A stretch of 64,000 nucleotides of DNA. It comes from Pseudokineococcus marinus (GTDB lineage Bacteria; Actinomycetota; Actinomycetes; Actinomycetales; Quadrisphaeraceae). Shown piece after piece: positions 63,260 to 64,000 of this stretch (positions within the stretch are counted from its first letter, which is position 1; each line of letters begins with the position of its first letter). Below the pieces are notes generated by a model that searched no databases, had not been told where the DNA came from, and saw only the letters and a list, made by a program, of their open reading frames with translations. The position numbers and the translations under genes were made by a program. The stretch covers positions 1-64,000 of the forward strand of contig NZ_JBBHZZ010000001.1 in assembly GCF_037482405.1 (NCBI RefSeq), in the 5' to 3' direction.

Positions 63260-63478
63260 GTGAGCACGCCTCCCCGCCGCTACCGGGGCGAGCGGTCGCC
63301 CTCGAGCCCGCCGCGCCGCGGCAGCGCCGTCGAGGGGCTCGTCGCGGCGCTGGCCGTCGTGCTCCTCGTCCTCGTCCTGGGCCCGCTGCTGCCCGGCCCG
63401 AGCTACGTCGCCCCGGTGGTCGCGGCCGTGCTCGTCACCGCCGGCCTTCTGGTCGCCCGCCGCCGCCGACGCCGGTAG
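63260..63478 (+). CDS. Small two-helix membrane protein, function unknown
   Basis: 72 residues: a basic/proline-rich N-terminus of about 25, helices 'LVAALAVVLLVLVLGPLL' and 'APVVAAVLVTAGLLVARR', and a terminal run of arginines. No family recognised. Coding is supported by the hydrophobic pattern and by the TACGGT box before the GTG. It converges on the lsr2 gene. Confidence 0.6.
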   Translation: MSTPPRRYRGERSPSSPPRRGSAVEGLVAALAVVLLVLVLGPLLPGPSYVAPVVAAVLVTAGLLVARRRRRR

Positions 63479-63519
63479 GCCGCTGCCCGCGCCGGCGGCG
63501 GCCCTCGACCGGGCGGGTC

Positions 63520-63870
63520 TCAGTGGGCGGCGTCGTAGGCCTCGAGGACCTTGTTCGAGACGCGGCCGCGGTCGGAGACCTCGTGCCCGTTCTCGCGGGC
63601 CCAGGCCCGGACGGCGTCGAGGTCGCTGCGCTTGGGCCCCGAGCTCGCGCGGCCGCCGCTCGAGCGCGCGGGCGCCGCGCCGGTGGCCCCGCGACCGCTG
63701 ACCTTGCGGGCGTTGGCGATCCACTCGGCGAAGGACTCCTCGATGGAGGCCGCGTGCTCGTCGTTGAGGTCGATCTCGTAGCTCGTGCCCTGGAAGGAGA
63801 ACGTCACCGTCTGGGTGGCGTCCCCGCCGTCGATGTCGTCGGTGAGGATGGTCTGGGTCTTCTGCGCCAT
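63520..63870 (-). CDS. lsr2: Lsr2-family nucleoid-associated protein
   Basis: 116 residues, H-NS-like silencer of AT-rich and foreign DNA. The N-terminal dimerisation domain ('TILTDDIDGGDATQTVTFSF' and 'SYEIDLNDEHAAS') precedes a Gly/Ser-rich linker and the C-terminal DNA-binding fold 'RAWARENGHEVSDRGRVSNK', which holds the RGR AT-hook-like grip. The ATG at 63868-63870 follows CAGGAT. It may silence AT-richer islands such as the one at 27-31 kb. Confidence 0.95.
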   Translation of the reverse strand: MAQKTQTILTDDIDGGDATQTVTFSFQGTSYEIDLNDEHAASIEESFAEWIANARKVSGRGATGAAPARSSGGRASSGPKRSDLDAVRAWARENGHEVSDRGRVSNKVLEAYDAAH

Positions 63871-63953
63871 GGCCACATCCTGGCCGACGCGGGGCACCCG
63901 GGCGCACCGCGGCGCAGCGGGGGTGTCGGTCCTCGCCCCTGCGGTGCGCCGGC

Positions 63954-64000
63954 ATGACGAGCCCCGCCCCCGCTCCTCCGCCGCACGAGCACCTCTTCCA
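63954..64000 (+). CDS. Possible gene start, cut by window edge
   Basis: An ATG opens a frame reading 'MTSPAPAPPPHEHLF' to the window end. No ribosome-binding site or domain is visible; support is limited to position and codon bias. Confidence 0.25.
   Translation, partial: MTSPAPAPPPHEHLF

Overview
The window is chromosomal DNA from a very GC-rich actinobacterium. Evidence: GTG starts are common, codon third positions are almost all G or C, and there are Lsr2 and HU nucleoid proteins, a class F sortase, an MprF/LysX-like protein, an ANTAR protein and many leaderless-looking genes (NAnnnT hexamers 6-10 nt before start codons). The genus cannot be fixed from the sequence. A run of unknown bases (13409-13526), flanked by G-runs, is an assembly gap.

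Layout. 1-8.2 kb: a truncated MscS channel, a GT2 glycosyltransferase, an nhaA antiporter with a PAS/GAF/PP2C phosphatase directly downstream, a carboxylesterase and a DUF3817 membrane protein, closed by a strong bidirectional hairpin. 8.2-15 kb: DEAD-box RNA helicase, acyl-CoA-ligase-like enzyme, dienelactone hydrolase, the gap, and a 5'-3' exonuclease. 15.1-17.9 kb: a tightly overlapping four-gene operon (membrane protein, winged-helix regulator, ABC ATPase, ABC permease) whose promoter carries dyads that look like an autoregulatory operator. 19-26.2 kb: a carbohydrate locus (PfkB kinase, sugar-binding lipoprotein and two permeases, divergent from a GH4 phosphoglycosidase, then a Gfo/Idh dehydrogenase). 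No transport ATPase is encoded here. The divergent promoter is occupied by a threefold alternating inverted repeat.

27-31.5 kb is the accessory part. Immediately after tRNA-Lys(TTT) the base composition falls, and two translationally coupled genes encode a HEPN/UPF0332-like protein and a P-loop ATPase with C-terminal winged-helix-like region. Decayed IS481 and IS3 transposase genes follow. This ATPase/HEPN pair is the best candidate for an undescribed system, probably defence or toxin-like, though that role is inferred.

31.6-64 kb returns to core-like genes: BCCT transporter, MprF/LysX-like protein, GH114 lipoprotein, sortase F, GH15 hydrolase, SDRs, luciferase-like monooxygenase, threonine synthase-like enzyme with an overlapping hydrolase, an MFS transporter, a GNAT protein with a 15-bp coding VNTR, catalase with an ankyrin protein, PhoX-like phosphatase, glutamate-cysteine ligase-like enzyme, GAF-ANTAR protein, ornithine carbamoyltransferase, HU, a GNAT/M15 lipoprotein pair, an M23 peptidase divergent from a macrolide-type glycosyltransferase across a perfect 52-bp palindrome, and Lsr2. 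Perfect or near-perfect hairpins in intergenic spaces are a recurrent feature of the whole window.
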